A DNA stretch of 52,251 nt from an uncultured Pseudomonadota bacterium (GTDB lineage Bacteria > Pseudomonadota > Gammaproteobacteria > Competibacterales > Competibacteraceae): the NCBI GenBank assembly GCA_903844665.1, contig CAIMUS010000132.1:1-52251 (forward strand), read 5' to 3'. Of the stretch, positions 8,024 to 16,439 are shown piece by piece. Below the pieces are notes generated by a model. The model was not told the DNA's origin, made no database searches, and saw nothing but the letters and a program-made list of their open reading frames with translations. Made by a program: the position numbers and the translations under genes. The stretch's first letter is position 1. Each line of letters begins with the position of its first letter.

Positions 8024-8334
8024 TGGGTAACGTCACGCTGAAGCTACCAGGCTCCGACCTCGCATCGCGCCGTACGGCCGCTGTCAAACGCTACCAACTG
8101 GTTAGCCAGGTACAACAGGGCAACCAGGTAACGCTCGACCTGAGCGAGGTGCAGTCTATCTCTGAGTCCTATGCTGATGAACTTTTCGGTGTCTTGGTTG
8201 CACAGCAAGGCTTCGAGTGGGTACAGCAGCATGTAAGCATCATCGATGTCGCCGAACACGTACTTGATGTGATAGCGACCGCTATTCAGCAGCGCCTTGA
8301 CGAAGCCAGCCATGAAACTGTCAAGAGCGCTTGA
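8020..8334 (+). CDS. DUF4325 (STAS-like) domain protein
   Basis: This is a 104-residue protein with a DUF4325 pattern: a strand ending in VTLDLSEVQSISESYADELFG, followed by a helix and the I.I.DV end. DUF4325 proteins typically pair with GHKL ATPases, and the upstream gene is such an ATPase, now decayed. A strong AGGAGG at 8013-8018 precedes two adjacent ATGs (8020 and 8023), and the 4-base ATGA overlap fits coupling. The function is unknown; a partner-switch role by analogy with STAS proteins is an inference. Confidence 0.75.
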   Translation: MMGNVTLKLPGSDLASRRTAAVKRYQLVSQVQQGNQVTLDLSEVQSISESYADELFGVLVAQQGFEWVQQHVSIIDVAEHVLDVIATAIQQRLDEASHETVKSA

Positions 8335-8508
8335 TTATCTTCATGGCTCTTCATGCGTTTCGGACAGTTGGATAAAGTTCCTTAGGTTTGGAGTATAGGG
8401 TAAGCTATCGCGCCTTTACTATGCCGTGGACCAAGGTCCCGATATGTCGCGCGAGCACGAACACGAGCATGAACATGAGCACAAACACCTGTTGTGTGGT
8501 CGCCGGAT
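8335..8508. other. Intergenic stretch with a short GA(A/G)CA-type tandem repeat
   Basis: A degenerate 6-base tandem repeat of the form GAGCAC/GAACAC/GAGCAT/GAACAT runs about 8452-8488. It abuts the end of the Xer-like fragment. No gene was recognised here. Confidence 0.5.
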
Positions 8509-8715
8509 GAGGTCGGCCGGTATCACCGGATGGCCCGAGCGTTCCGCCAAACAGCTTAGAAAGGTCGCCAGGTCCCGTCGATAAGCGTCCACCGTGGCGG
8601 GGGTGGCCTGCCGCCGCAAACCGGTCTGCCAGGCGGCGACAGCCTCGGCCAAATCCGGAGTGGCGATAGGGAAGGATTCAGCAGATTCGGGGTAGTGGAT
8701 CGTCTTCGAGCTCAT
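8509..8715 (-). pseudogene. Fragment of a XerC/XerD-type tyrosine recombinase (N-terminal domain only)
   Basis: Read on the minus strand, the frame gives LAEAVAAWQTGLRR, then TPATVDAYRRDLATFLSCLA and HPVIPADL. This matches the N-terminal SAM-like DNA-binding domain of Xer recombinases. Similarity stops abruptly at about 8509, where the simple repeat begins, and no catalytic domain follows. The frame overlaps the 3' end of hypE by 38 bases. It is a truncated gene. Confidence 0.6.
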
Positions 8716-9685
8716 CCAGCAACCGTTCCCCGCCCAGTTCGGTTTCCAGCACGACAGCCGCGGGTCCCGTGGCATCGATGCGACCGATAATCGCGGCCTC
8801 ATGGCCCTGGGGCAGCCGCTGCCAGCGGGTCAGCGCCTCCGCCGCCTGCTCCGGCGCCACCACGGCCACCACCCTGCCTTCACAGGCCAGATAATAGGGA
8901 TCGTAGCCCAGCATGTCGCATACCGAGCGGACCGGTTCGTGCACCGGAATCACCGCTTCCCACAGCCGCACGCCCAGACCGGTCACCTGGCTGATCTCAT
9001 GGGCGACCGTGGCCAGGCCGCCGCGGGTGGGATCGCGCATAAAGCGCAGGCCGGGCAAATCCAACAGCGTGCGGGTCAGGGGAAGCACGCTGGCGCAGTC
9101 GGAGTTCAGTTCGCCCTGTAAGCCGAACTCCTCGCGGGCCAGCAATACGCAGATGCCATGATCGCCCACCGGGCCGCTGACCAGGATACTGTCGCCCGCC
9201 TGGATGCGATCGAGACCGAGCGGGATAGGGTTCGCTCTGATCCCCACCCCGCTGGTGATAAAGTACAGTCCTCCGCCATGACCGCGTGGAACGACCTTGG
9301 TATCGCCGGCCACCACCTGCACCTCCGCCTCCCGGGCGGCGGCGGCCAGACTGGCCACCAGCCGTTCCAACAGCTCGGTTTCCAGTCCTTCCTCGATAAT
9401 GGCGCTGAGGCTGAGATAGCGGGGAATCGCGCCGGCCACCGCCAGGTCGTTGACCGTGCCGTGTACGGCCAGCATGCCGATATCGCCGCCGGGAAACTCC
9501 AGCGGCTGGACGGTGAAGCCGTCGGTGGTGAACAGCGCTTCGCCGTCGAGTTCCAGGGCGACGGCGTCGGCCCGCACATCCAGACCCGGATTGGCCAGAT
9601 GGCGGGCGAAGATGCCGTCGATGAGTTCCCGCATAAAGCGCCCACCGTTGCCGTGGGCGAGAGTGATCCAGCGTTCTTGGTTCAT
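8678..9685 (-). CDS. hypE: Hydrogenase maturation protein HypE
   Basis: This is a 335-residue HypE, of the AIR-synthase/PurM-like fold. HypE dehydrates the carbamoyl group delivered by HypF to a thiocyanate on its C-terminal cysteine; this becomes the cyanide ligand of the [NiFe] hydrogenase iron. The N-terminus has HGNGGRFMRELI, followed by TTDGFTVQPLEFPGGDIG. The protein ends in the conserved PRIC with the functional cysteine last. Length and ends are normal, so it looks intact. It is downstream of hypF on the same strand, separated by a small DUF2283 gene. No hydrogenase structural gene is in the window. Confidence 0.95.
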   Translation of the reverse strand: MNQERWITLAHGNGGRFMRELIDGIFARHLANPGLDVRADAVALELDGEALFTTDGFTVQPLEFPGGDIGMLAVHGTVNDLAVAGAIPRYLSLSAIIEEGLETELLERLVASLAAAAREAEVQVVAGDTKVVPRGHGGGLYFITSGVGIRANPIPLGLDRIQAGDSILVSGPVGDHGICVLLAREEFGLQGELNSDCASVLPLTRTLLDLPGLRFMRDPTRGGLATVAHEISQVTGLGVRLWEAVIPVHEPVRSVCDMLGYDPYYLACEGRVVAVVAPEQAAEALTRWQRLPQGHEAAIIGRIDATGPAAVVLETELGGERLLDELEDDPLPRIC

Positions 9686-9742
9686 AACAAATCTTGGTGT
9701 TAAGCAGCGCGGCTGGTTGTTCGACGACTGAAGTAACCGCTG

Positions 9743-9949
9743 TCAGGCCGTTAGCGGAGCGACTTGATACTCGATTTGACCCGGTGATGTAACGCGGCGT
9801 GATGCATCCAAGATTTCAACAGATACCAGGTTACCTGAAGCGTCATAGTCTAAAATCACCCCTGGCTTGTCCTCGTCGCTTTCAGCAACCGGGGTATCGG
9901 CGAAGATGACCATCAAGGTATCGGTCTCGCGGTCGTAAATGACTTTCAT
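9743..9949 (-). CDS. DUF2283 family small protein
   Basis: This is a 68-residue protein with the DUF2283 signature: MKVIYDRETDTLMVIF, then E.DEDKPGVILDYDASGNLVS and EILDAS. The function of the family is unknown; members are often near TA-type genes. The start at 9949 is preferred over the one 15 bases upstream because GGAG lies at a proper distance from it. It sits between hypF and hypE, interrupting the usual hyp order. Confidence 0.8.
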   Translation of the reverse strand: MKVIYDRETDTLMVIFADTPVAESDEDKPGVILDYDASGNLVSVEILDASRRVTSPGQIEYQVAPLTA

Positions 9950-9982
9950 GGGTTCATTCTCCAATAGATGGCGCCATGTTGG

Positions 9983-12280
9983 CTAAACCGATGTAGGCCT
10001 TTTGGTTGAATGACTAAAGGCGAGCCATTCTATGACCTGACCGTAGCTTAAGCCGCCGTCGTTGCAGGGTACTCCGGTCGGCAGATAAACCGCAATTCCC
10101 AGAACGGTCAGCCGGTACACCACGGACTCACTCAACCGCCGGTTCTGGAATACACCACCGGTCAGGCCGACGGCATCGAACGGATGCCGCTTGCGTAAAA
10201 CCTGTACCTGGCGGACGATGGCCTCGGCCATGCTGTTATGGAACAGCGCCGACCGTTGGGGAACCGATAAAGTCGGGTCTTGTAACACAGGCAACAGCGG
10301 CGCCCAATCCACCCGCAATACGTCATCCATGATCGTCATGGGCAGCTCCACCACCCGATCGCAGTCCTCAGCCAGGGCTTCCAACAGCATCGGTCCCTGA
10401 CCTTCGAAGCTGGTGCGGTGAATACCGGCAATCAAGGCCGCCGCCGCGTCCCAGACCCGCCCGGCGGCGGAACTGGTCGGGCTGTTCAAGCGCCGCTCCC
10501 AGGCGTGGCGCGCCAACTCCAGACCGGGTAGCGACGGTTCCCGCCAGTCCAAACCTGCCTCCCAGCACAGCGCCGCCGCCGACCGCCAGGGTTCGCGTCC
10601 GGCCCTGTCGCCGCCCGGCAGGCGGAACCGCCGCAGGCCAGCCACCCGTTGCCACCCACCGGACCGTCCCCACAAGGTTTCGCCACCCCATAAAGTACCA
10701 TCGGGGCCGTAGCCCACGCCATCCCAGGTGAACAGCAACCACTGTTGCACTTCAGGATATTCGCCTGCCAGCGCCGAGGCATGGGCATGATGGTGAAAGA
10801 CTTTCGTTACGGGCAGACTCTGGCGCTCCGCCCAGCGGGCACTGGCATAAGCGGGATGGGCATCGCAGATCAGGCGTTGGGCGGTCACACCATACAGGCG
10901 CTGCAAGTCGGCACCTACCTGCTGGAACACCGCCTGCCCGCGTGGCGAGTCCAGATCGCCGATATGAGGAGAGACGACGACCCGGTTTTCCCAGGCCAGG
11001 GCGACGGTGGCCTTCATCTGGCCGCCCAACGCCAGCAGCGGTTCCGGCAAGGCTCTGTCCAGCGTCAGTTCCAGCGGCGCGCCGCCGCGTCCCAGCCGGA
11101 AAGGCCGGGGCTTACCGCCGATGATCCGGTAAACCGAATCATCGGCGGGGCGCTCGATCGGGCGGTTATGGTGCAGGAAGGCATCGGCCACCTGGCCGAG
11201 CCGGGTCTGGGCTCGAGCGTTATCGGTAATGACCGGCTCGCCGCTGAGATTGCCGGAGGTGGCGACCAGCGGCCCGCCGAATTCATCCAGCAGCAGATGG
11301 TGCAGCGGGCTGTAAGGCAGGAAGACGCCAAGCTCTTGCAGCCCTGGGGCGAGTTCCGGCGCCAGCGGCGCGGCGGGCCGTTTCCGCGCCAGCACGACCG
11401 GCCGCATGGGATCGCGCAGCAGTGGCGCGGCGGTGGAGTCCAGTTCCACACAGGCGCGCAACGCCTCCAGCCCATCCTCGCCGCCTTGCGGAAACATCAC
11501 CGCCAGCGGCTTGTCGGGCCGGTGCTTGCGCTGCCGCAGGCTTTGCACGGCAACTGAATTGCGCGCATCGCACAGCAGGTGATAGCCACCCACGCCCTTG
11601 ACCGCGACGATCCGGCCCGACTGCAGGGCGGCTATACAGCTTTTCAAAGCGGCTTCGCCGCTGCTAATAGCCCGGTCGCCTTCATGAAATTCGACCTGGG
11701 GACCGCAAACGGGACAGGCCAGGGGCTGGGCATGAAAGCGCCGGTCCAGAGGATCGCGATACTCGGAGTCGCATTCCCCACACAGGGGAAAACCGGCCAG
11801 GGTGGTGTTGGGACGGTCGTAGGGCAAGGCCCGGATGATCGTGTAACGCGGACCGCACTGGGTGCAGTTGATAAAGGGGTAGCGATAGCGCCGGGCCTGA
11901 GGATCGCGCAGTTCCGCCAGACAGTCGTCGCAGGTAAAGCAGTCCGGCGGCACGTGGATATCGGGACTCCCGTCCGCCGCACTGGCCTGAATGATAAATC
12001 CCTGAAAATCCTGTAACGGCATCGACGTGACTGCACCAAGCTGCGGTCGGGCCAGCGGCGGCGCCTGTTGGAGCAGCGCCTGTTGAAAAGCGCACAGCAT
12101 GGCGGGATCACCCTGAATCTGAATCTCAACCTCGCCGCTGCGGTTCTGCACCCAGCCGGACAGTCCGAACTCATAAGCCAGGCGATAGACAAAGGGCCTG
12201 AAGCCGACGCCCTGTACCCGGCCGTGAACGCGCAGGCGAACGGCGGCGATAATTGGAAATACCTCAGGCTGTTGCGGCAT
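9983..12280 (-). CDS. hypF: Carbamoyltransferase HypF
   Basis: This is a 765-residue HypF, which makes carbamoyl-AMP from carbamoyl phosphate and transfers the carbamoyl group to HypE. The N-terminal acylphosphatase domain shows LRVHGRVQGVGFRPFVYRLA. Two zinc-finger blocks follow (CFTCDDC, CTQCGPRY, CGECDSEY, CPVCGP), then a YrdC-like domain (VAVKGVGGYHLLCDA) and a Kae1-like domain (HHHAHASALAGEY and GLTGGVFQNRRL). The start at 12280 (MPQQPEVF) is chosen because it lies just before the acylphosphatase domain; upstream codons would overlap hypD. It is 47 bases downstream of hypD. Confidence 0.94.
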   Translation of the reverse strand: MPQQPEVFPIIAAVRLRVHGRVQGVGFRPFVYRLAYEFGLSGWVQNRSGEVEIQIQGDPAMLCAFQQALLQQAPPLARPQLGAVTSMPLQDFQGFIIQASAADGSPDIHVPPDCFTCDDCLAELRDPQARRYRYPFINCTQCGPRYTIIRALPYDRPNTTLAGFPLCGECDSEYRDPLDRRFHAQPLACPVCGPQVEFHEGDRAISSGEAALKSCIAALQSGRIVAVKGVGGYHLLCDARNSVAVQSLRQRKHRPDKPLAVMFPQGGEDGLEALRACVELDSTAAPLLRDPMRPVVLARKRPAAPLAPELAPGLQELGVFLPYSPLHHLLLDEFGGPLVATSGNLSGEPVITDNARAQTRLGQVADAFLHHNRPIERPADDSVYRIIGGKPRPFRLGRGGAPLELTLDRALPEPLLALGGQMKATVALAWENRVVVSPHIGDLDSPRGQAVFQQVGADLQRLYGVTAQRLICDAHPAYASARWAERQSLPVTKVFHHHAHASALAGEYPEVQQWLLFTWDGVGYGPDGTLWGGETLWGRSGGWQRVAGLRRFRLPGGDRAGREPWRSAAALCWEAGLDWREPSLPGLELARHAWERRLNSPTSSAAGRVWDAAAALIAGIHRTSFEGQGPMLLEALAEDCDRVVELPMTIMDDVLRVDWAPLLPVLQDPTLSVPQRSALFHNSMAEAIVRQVQVLRKRHPFDAVGLTGGVFQNRRLSESVVYRLTVLGIAVYLPTGVPCNDGGLSYGQVIEWLAFSHSTKRPTSV

Positions 12281-12327
12281 GGCGATGGGGCGCACAGCAC
12301 ACCCTACGACTGTGTGTTTAATCAATA

Positions 12328-13446
12328 TCAGGACGAAACCACCGGCTGGGTCCGCGCCGCTTCCCGCACCCCCGAAGACCACCAAATCCGACAGGCGCCC
12401 TCGTCGGAAACCATGCACGGGCCGACAGGCGTGCGCGGCGTGCAGGCGTACCCATACAGCACGCATTCGTTGGGGTAAATCTTGCCCAGCACCACTCGGG
12501 CGCAGTCGCAACCCGGCGGCATCTGCCCGGCGCGTTTACGGGCGGTATCGTTATAGTCGGGCCACAGCCGGCGGGCATCGTGGGCGGCGAATTCCGCCTT
12601 CAGTGCGAAGCCGGATTGTGGAATGATGCCCACACCGCGCCAGTTGGCATCCACGATCTCCATCACCGCCTGCAACTGCCGCCGGGCGCCGGGATTGCCG
12701 CCGGGCCGCACTACTTCGGGATAACAGTTATCCAGAAACACCCGGCCTTCGAGTCTCTGCCGCAGGACCGAATAGGTGGCGGCCAGCAGGCTGACCGGAG
12801 AGAAACCGGCCACCGCCGCCGGCAGGTGGTGTCGCTCCACCACAAACCGCCATTCTTCCGGCCCCATTACCGTCGCTACATGGCCGGGCGCGATCAGGGC
12901 ATCGAAACCCGGCGCCTCGGACGCCAGCAACATCGCCACCGCCGGCCAGGTGAGCCGCCCGGCCAGCAGCACGCTGAGATTGAAGGGCAGGCCCTCGGCC
13001 AGCATGCCGGCCACCGGCGCAATCGTGGTCTCGAAGCCGGCGGCGAAGAACACCACTGACTTTTCAGGTTGTTCGCGGGCGATTTTCACCGCTTCCCGGG
13101 GGGAGGCGATGGGGCGGACATCGGCGCCGGCGGCGCGGGCCTGCTCCAGCGACCGGACCTCTTTTTTAGGCACATTCACCGGTACCCGCAGCATATCGCC
13201 GAAAGCGACCAAAATCACCCTTTCATGCAGCGCCAGTTGAATCGCCTGATAGATATCCTCTTCGGGGCAGATACAGACGGGACAGCCCGGCCCCGGAATC
13301 AGCTCGATACTGGCGGGCAGGGCGGAGCGCAGGCCGGCCATGCCGATCGCCCGTTCATGGCCGCCGCAGACATTCATTATCCGGGTCTTCGAGGACAGCG
13401 GGAGTTCACGGAGGCGTTGCAGCCAGGTTTGGGCGGAAATCGGCAT
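12328..13446 (-). CDS. hypD: Hydrogenase maturation protein HypD
   Basis: This is a 372-residue HypD, the iron-sulfur scaffold that with HypC assembles the Fe(CN)2CO unit. Diagnostic blocks are NVCGGHERAIG, IPGPGCPVCICPEEDI, FFAAGFETTIAP and the cysteine-rich C-terminal part (GCDCARVVLGKIYPNEC, then GPCMVSDEGACR). The last 20 residues after EGAC extend past the usual end of the family. The start at 13446 has a GGGAG nearby. The expected hypC is not upstream; a decayed Rpn gene is there instead. Confidence 0.94.
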   Translation of the reverse strand: MPISAQTWLQRLRELPLSSKTRIMNVCGGHERAIGMAGLRSALPASIELIPGPGCPVCICPEEDIYQAIQLALHERVILVAFGDMLRVPVNVPKKEVRSLEQARAAGADVRPIASPREAVKIAREQPEKSVVFFAAGFETTIAPVAGMLAEGLPFNLSVLLAGRLTWPAVAMLLASEAPGFDALIAPGHVATVMGPEEWRFVVERHHLPAAVAGFSPVSLLAATYSVLRQRLEGRVFLDNCYPEVVRPGGNPGARRQLQAVMEIVDANWRGVGIIPQSGFALKAEFAAHDARRLWPDYNDTARKRAGQMPPGCDCARVVLGKIYPNECVLYGYACTPRTPVGPCMVSDEGACRIWWSSGVREAARTQPVVSS

Positions 13447-13494
13447 GAGTCATATTCTCCCGTGGCGGCGCCGACGGTGGTGGTTGATGAGTGG

Positions 13495-13895
13495 CTTGGG
13501 TACAGGTTTCCAGTAGACGCATTCTCCTCTGTCTGACACCGGCCTTCATCCAGCAACAGATAATGCAGTCGCGGACGGTAATGTTCCAGTTCGCCCGGCA
13601 CCGCTTCGATCAACTCGGCAATATCTTCCGCCGCCGTTCAGCGTGGCGTACCATTGTACAGTACCACCGGCAGCACCGGCGGCAAACGGCCCGTCCGGGC
13701 CAACTGCTTGGTCTTGATCAAGTCCTGATACAACAAGCCCAGATACACCATCACCCGCACCGCCATGAAGCGGTCGATGGTGGACTGGAATTCCAGCAAC
13801 AGGTAGACATACAGCCATTCCTCTCCCCCAACGCAGCCGCCAGATCAGATCGTCTTCCCGTTCTCGCAGATCCTCGGTAACGTAACTGCTACTGG
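13495..13895 (-). pseudogene. Decayed Rpn/PD-(D/E)XK transposase-like gene
   Basis: Minus-strand frames together give VTEDLREREDDLIWRLRWG, then LYVYLLLEFQSTIDRFMAVR, VMVYLGLLYQDLIKTKQLAR, LPPVLPVVLYNGTPR and IEAVPGELEHYRPRLHYLLL. This is the pattern of Rpn-type recombination-promoting nucleases (PF04754). One frame change is needed at the G-run near 13827, and a TGA interrupts the frame near 13636. Both ends are missing. The gene is dead and fills the space between fic and hypD where hypC might be expected. Confidence 0.7.
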
Positions 13896-13905
13896 CTGTC
13901 TGCCA

Positions 13906-14733
13906 TCAAGGCTTCCGTACCTGATCGCGCTCAGCCTGCCGCCGCCGGTACTCATTCACCAGTTCCGATGATGCCTGCCAGGCGTCCCGACACAGCGCCA
14001 CGAAGGGCGCCAGTGCTTGGCTTTCCGGTAACAGCGCGCTACCGGTTATCGGTCTGCCAACGCGCAATTCCCAGACAGCCAGTGTCTGCAAGTAATCCTG
14101 CCGTCGTTCGCGAGGAATCACCAGCGGTGGAAATCCTGCCTCCAGCACCGGGATATTTGCCAACAGGCGGGCCATCCGCCCATTGCCATCGGCGAACGGG
14201 TGAATCCGGACAAAGGCGGCATGCAATTCCGTATAAGCGGATAGCGCTGCTTCCTGGGACAAACCGCCACTACGATGACCGGCTAACAGCGCCAGCCAGT
14301 CTGCCATCAGCGCCGGCACGTCATCGGGGTAGGCGTAAGCGTCGTTGAAAATCAGTCTTCCGTCCACCACGATCTGGGCGCCATTCGGTTCCTGCTTCCA
14401 CGCTCCCACGGGTTGATAGATGTCGATGACCACCTCGGTTTGAATGGCCCGGTGTAGCAGGAATAAATCATCCTCGGTCAAACTGCGCCCCTGGCTCAGC
14501 CAAGCTGTCAAAAAATCGATCGCGCGGGCATGCCCCACCACCTGCTGATGATCTTTAAGCGGCTTGCCCGCCACGGTTAGCCCTTCGCCCAGGACAAAGT
14601 CCGTCTCCCCGAGAGTCAGGCTGTTGCCTTCGATAGCCGTCGAGTGATGGGTCCAGAGCACCCGCAGTTGCGCTTGAAGACCTGCCCGCAGGTCGGCGTC
14701 GAGACCCTGGAGAAAAGCGAGGAATGGTTTCAT
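13906..14733 (-). CDS. Fic domain protein (putative AMPylase)
   Basis: This is a 275-residue Fic family protein. The catalytic motif HPFADGNGR lies at about residues 178-186. An N-terminal inhibitory motif of the S...EG type is visible as STAIEGNSLTL (31-41), so this is probably a self-inhibited class II Fic that transfers AMP to target hydroxyls. The start at 14733 (MKPFLAFLQG) is chosen because the upstream frame has no family similarity. The last 165 bases of the locus (13892-14056) are duplicated almost exactly at 19363-19524. Confidence 0.87.
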   Translation of the reverse strand: MKPFLAFLQGLDADLRAGLQAQLRVLWTHHSTAIEGNSLTLGETDFVLGEGLTVAGKPLKDHQQVVGHARAIDFLTAWLSQGRSLTEDDLFLLHRAIQTEVVIDIYQPVGAWKQEPNGAQIVVDGRLIFNDAYAYPDDVPALMADWLALLAGHRSGGLSQEAALSAYTELHAAFVRIHPFADGNGRMARLLANIPVLEAGFPPLVIPRERRQDYLQTLAVWELRVGRPITGSALLPESQALAPFVALCRDAWQASSELVNEYRRRQAERDQVRKP

Positions 14734-14887
14734 GCGTCTTTCAGAGCAAGATAATCGATCGGGTCGGCAAACCGGAATAAGCGCAGCGTTTCCGGCGCTT
14801 GAGCGGTTGTCGAGAACGTACACAGGCTTGCAGTCCGGTAACCCTTGCTTTAGATTTTAGCCAATAATCCAGCTAACCGGTTTTACC

Positions 14888-15809
14888 ATGAGCGAACGAT
14901 TACTCCAACCCGGCGCCTTATGGGCACGGTTACTCGCCCGGACCGAGCATGCGCTCCGCTGCGGCGCGCTCCAGCCGATCCCCACGGCCGATGAACGGAT
15001 CGAGCAAAACGGCATTCATTTTATCTTGCGCATTCTGGCCAATCTGGTGCGCAAGGATCAAGGCCGGCAACGCGCAGTCCCGCCAAGCCGCCGGCGCCGG
15101 GTTCAATCCCTTCCTGCCTTACGAAGAAGACCTGTTCGTCGCCGATGTCTCCGCCACTCATCTGTACCTGCTGAACAAATTCAACGTGCTCGACCATCAT
15201 CTGCTGATCGTCACCCGCGAGTTCGAAGAACAGGAGAACCGGCTGAATCTGGAGGACTTCGCGGCGCTGTGGACCTGCATGGCCGAATTCGAGGCCCTGG
15301 CGTTCTACAACTCCGGTCGGATCGCCGGCGCCAGCCAGCAGCATAAGCATTTGCAGATGGTTCCCCTGCCGCTGGCGCCCGGGGGTCCCGGTATACCCAT
15401 CGAACCCGTACTCGCCGCCGCCTGCTTCGAGGGTCCCGTGGGAACAGCGCCGCAACTGCCTTTCGTCCATGCCATCGCCCGGCTGGAACCCGGCTGGCTG
15501 CAATCCCCCCAGGAAGCCGCCGCCGCGACGCTGGCACTGTATCACCGCCTGCTGCTGGCCACCGGTCTGTCTATCGACCAGCCCCAACCCGCTCCCTATA
15601 ATCTGCTCGCCACCCGCCACTGGCTGTTGCTCGTACCGCGCTCGCGGGAAAGCTTCGAATCGGTCTCTATCAACGCCCTGGGATATGCCGGGGCCTTACT
15701 GGTGCGCAACGAATCCCAAGCCAGGGTGATCAGAGAGCAAGGTCCCCTGACCGTATTGTGGCAGGGGGCCGTGCCACTGCCGGAAACTCAGTTCCCAAAA
15801 GTCTTGTAG
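14888..15809 (+). pseudogene. ATP adenylyltransferase (Ap4A phosphorylase), single-base frameshift
   Basis: Two frames together encode an Ap4A phosphorylase of about 306 residues, the enzyme that splits Ap4A with phosphate. Frame one (from ATG 14888) covers MSERLLQPGALWARLL through ILANLVRKD. Frame two resumes as KAGNAQSRQAAGAGFNPF and runs to the stop. One extra C at about 15059 (GGATCAAGGCC) explains the change. The HIT-like active site HKHLQMVP and the flanking YNSGRIAGASQQ are intact. The rest shows no decay, so the frameshift could be recent or a sequence error. Confidence 0.82.
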
Positions 15810-15880
15810 GGTGGGCACGGCCCACCATCCTAACCAAGGTTCAAAGGAAAACGTGGGCCATGCCCACTCTACCCGGCTAC
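15805..15880. repeat. Pair of REP-like GTGGGC..GCCCAC palindromes
   Basis: GTAGGGTGGGCACGGCCCACC (about 15805-15825) is followed by ACGTGGGCCATGCCCACTCT (about 15851-15870). The same family is found as a pair at 36965-37038 and singly at about 7397-7416. Confidence 0.68.
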
Positions 15881-15881
15881 G

Positions 15882-16310
15882 ATGAATACCAACAGTAGAC
15901 AGCTTTTTGGCAGGCGCGTAGCATCCCTACGTCGACTGCGGCTGATGAGTCAAGAACAGCTTGGCAAGCGTGCCGGCGTTTCACAGAAAACCGTGAGCGC
16001 CATTGAGCGCTATGGCCATGGTGATCCACAGGTGGAATTTACGATGGAAAGCGCTGAATGCGTTGCTACAGCGCTTGGCTACGAGGTCTGGCAGCTGCTG
16101 CTTCCTGTCGATGATTCGCTTGATCTGCCGGAACCTGATGTTGCCGGGTTCCGGCGCATGATCACGCAGCTTGACCGTCTGATTCGGAATTACTCCCGTG
16201 CCAGCCTCGAAGGTCAGCGTTACATTGACAGCATTGCTGAACGGGAGACCCGCTATGCTTCTGAGGCTGAATCTGAGGATAGACGGGAAATTTCAAAGCC
16301 AAGCCCGTAG
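15882..16310 (+). CDS. XRE family transcriptional regulator
   Basis: This is a 142-residue protein with an N-terminal Cro/C1-type helix-turn-helix. The helix pair is MSQEQLGKRAGVSQKTVSAIE, at about residues 22-42. The C-terminal part is predicted mainly helical and charged, with no recognised domain. Its target is unknown. It stands alone between REP elements, downstream of the Ap4A phosphorylase gene. Confidence 0.8.
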   Translation: MNTNSRQLFGRRVASLRRLRLMSQEQLGKRAGVSQKTVSAIERYGHGDPQVEFTMESAECVATALGYEVWQLLLPVDDSLDLPEPDVAGFRRMITQLDRLIRNYSRASLEGQRYIDSIAERETRYASEAESEDRREISKPSP

Positions 16311-16386
16311 GTTGGGGTGACGCAGGAACCCCAATGTCATTCCCGACGATGAAATGTTGGGGTTCGTTCCTCACCCCAACCTACGC
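16306..16386. repeat. REP-like inverted repeat
   Basis: CGTAGGTTGGGGTGA at the left and TCACCCCAACCTACG at the right form a perfect outer palindrome. Inside are inverted CCCCAA and TTGGGG steps. It lies between two convergent genes and could act as a terminator for both, although no U-tract is present. Confidence 0.7.
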
Positions 16387-16439
16387 GCTGCCGGGCTGCG
16401 TGGCCGGAGTTAAAGGGTAACAGGATAAAGTATAAAGGG

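Noticed and set aside
8440-8490. Histidine/glutamate-rich small peptide from the simple repeat
   Set aside because: Short tandem repeat with no ribosome site; no evidence for translation.
10745-11557. Plus-strand open frame (270 codons)
   Set aside because: Antisense of hypF.
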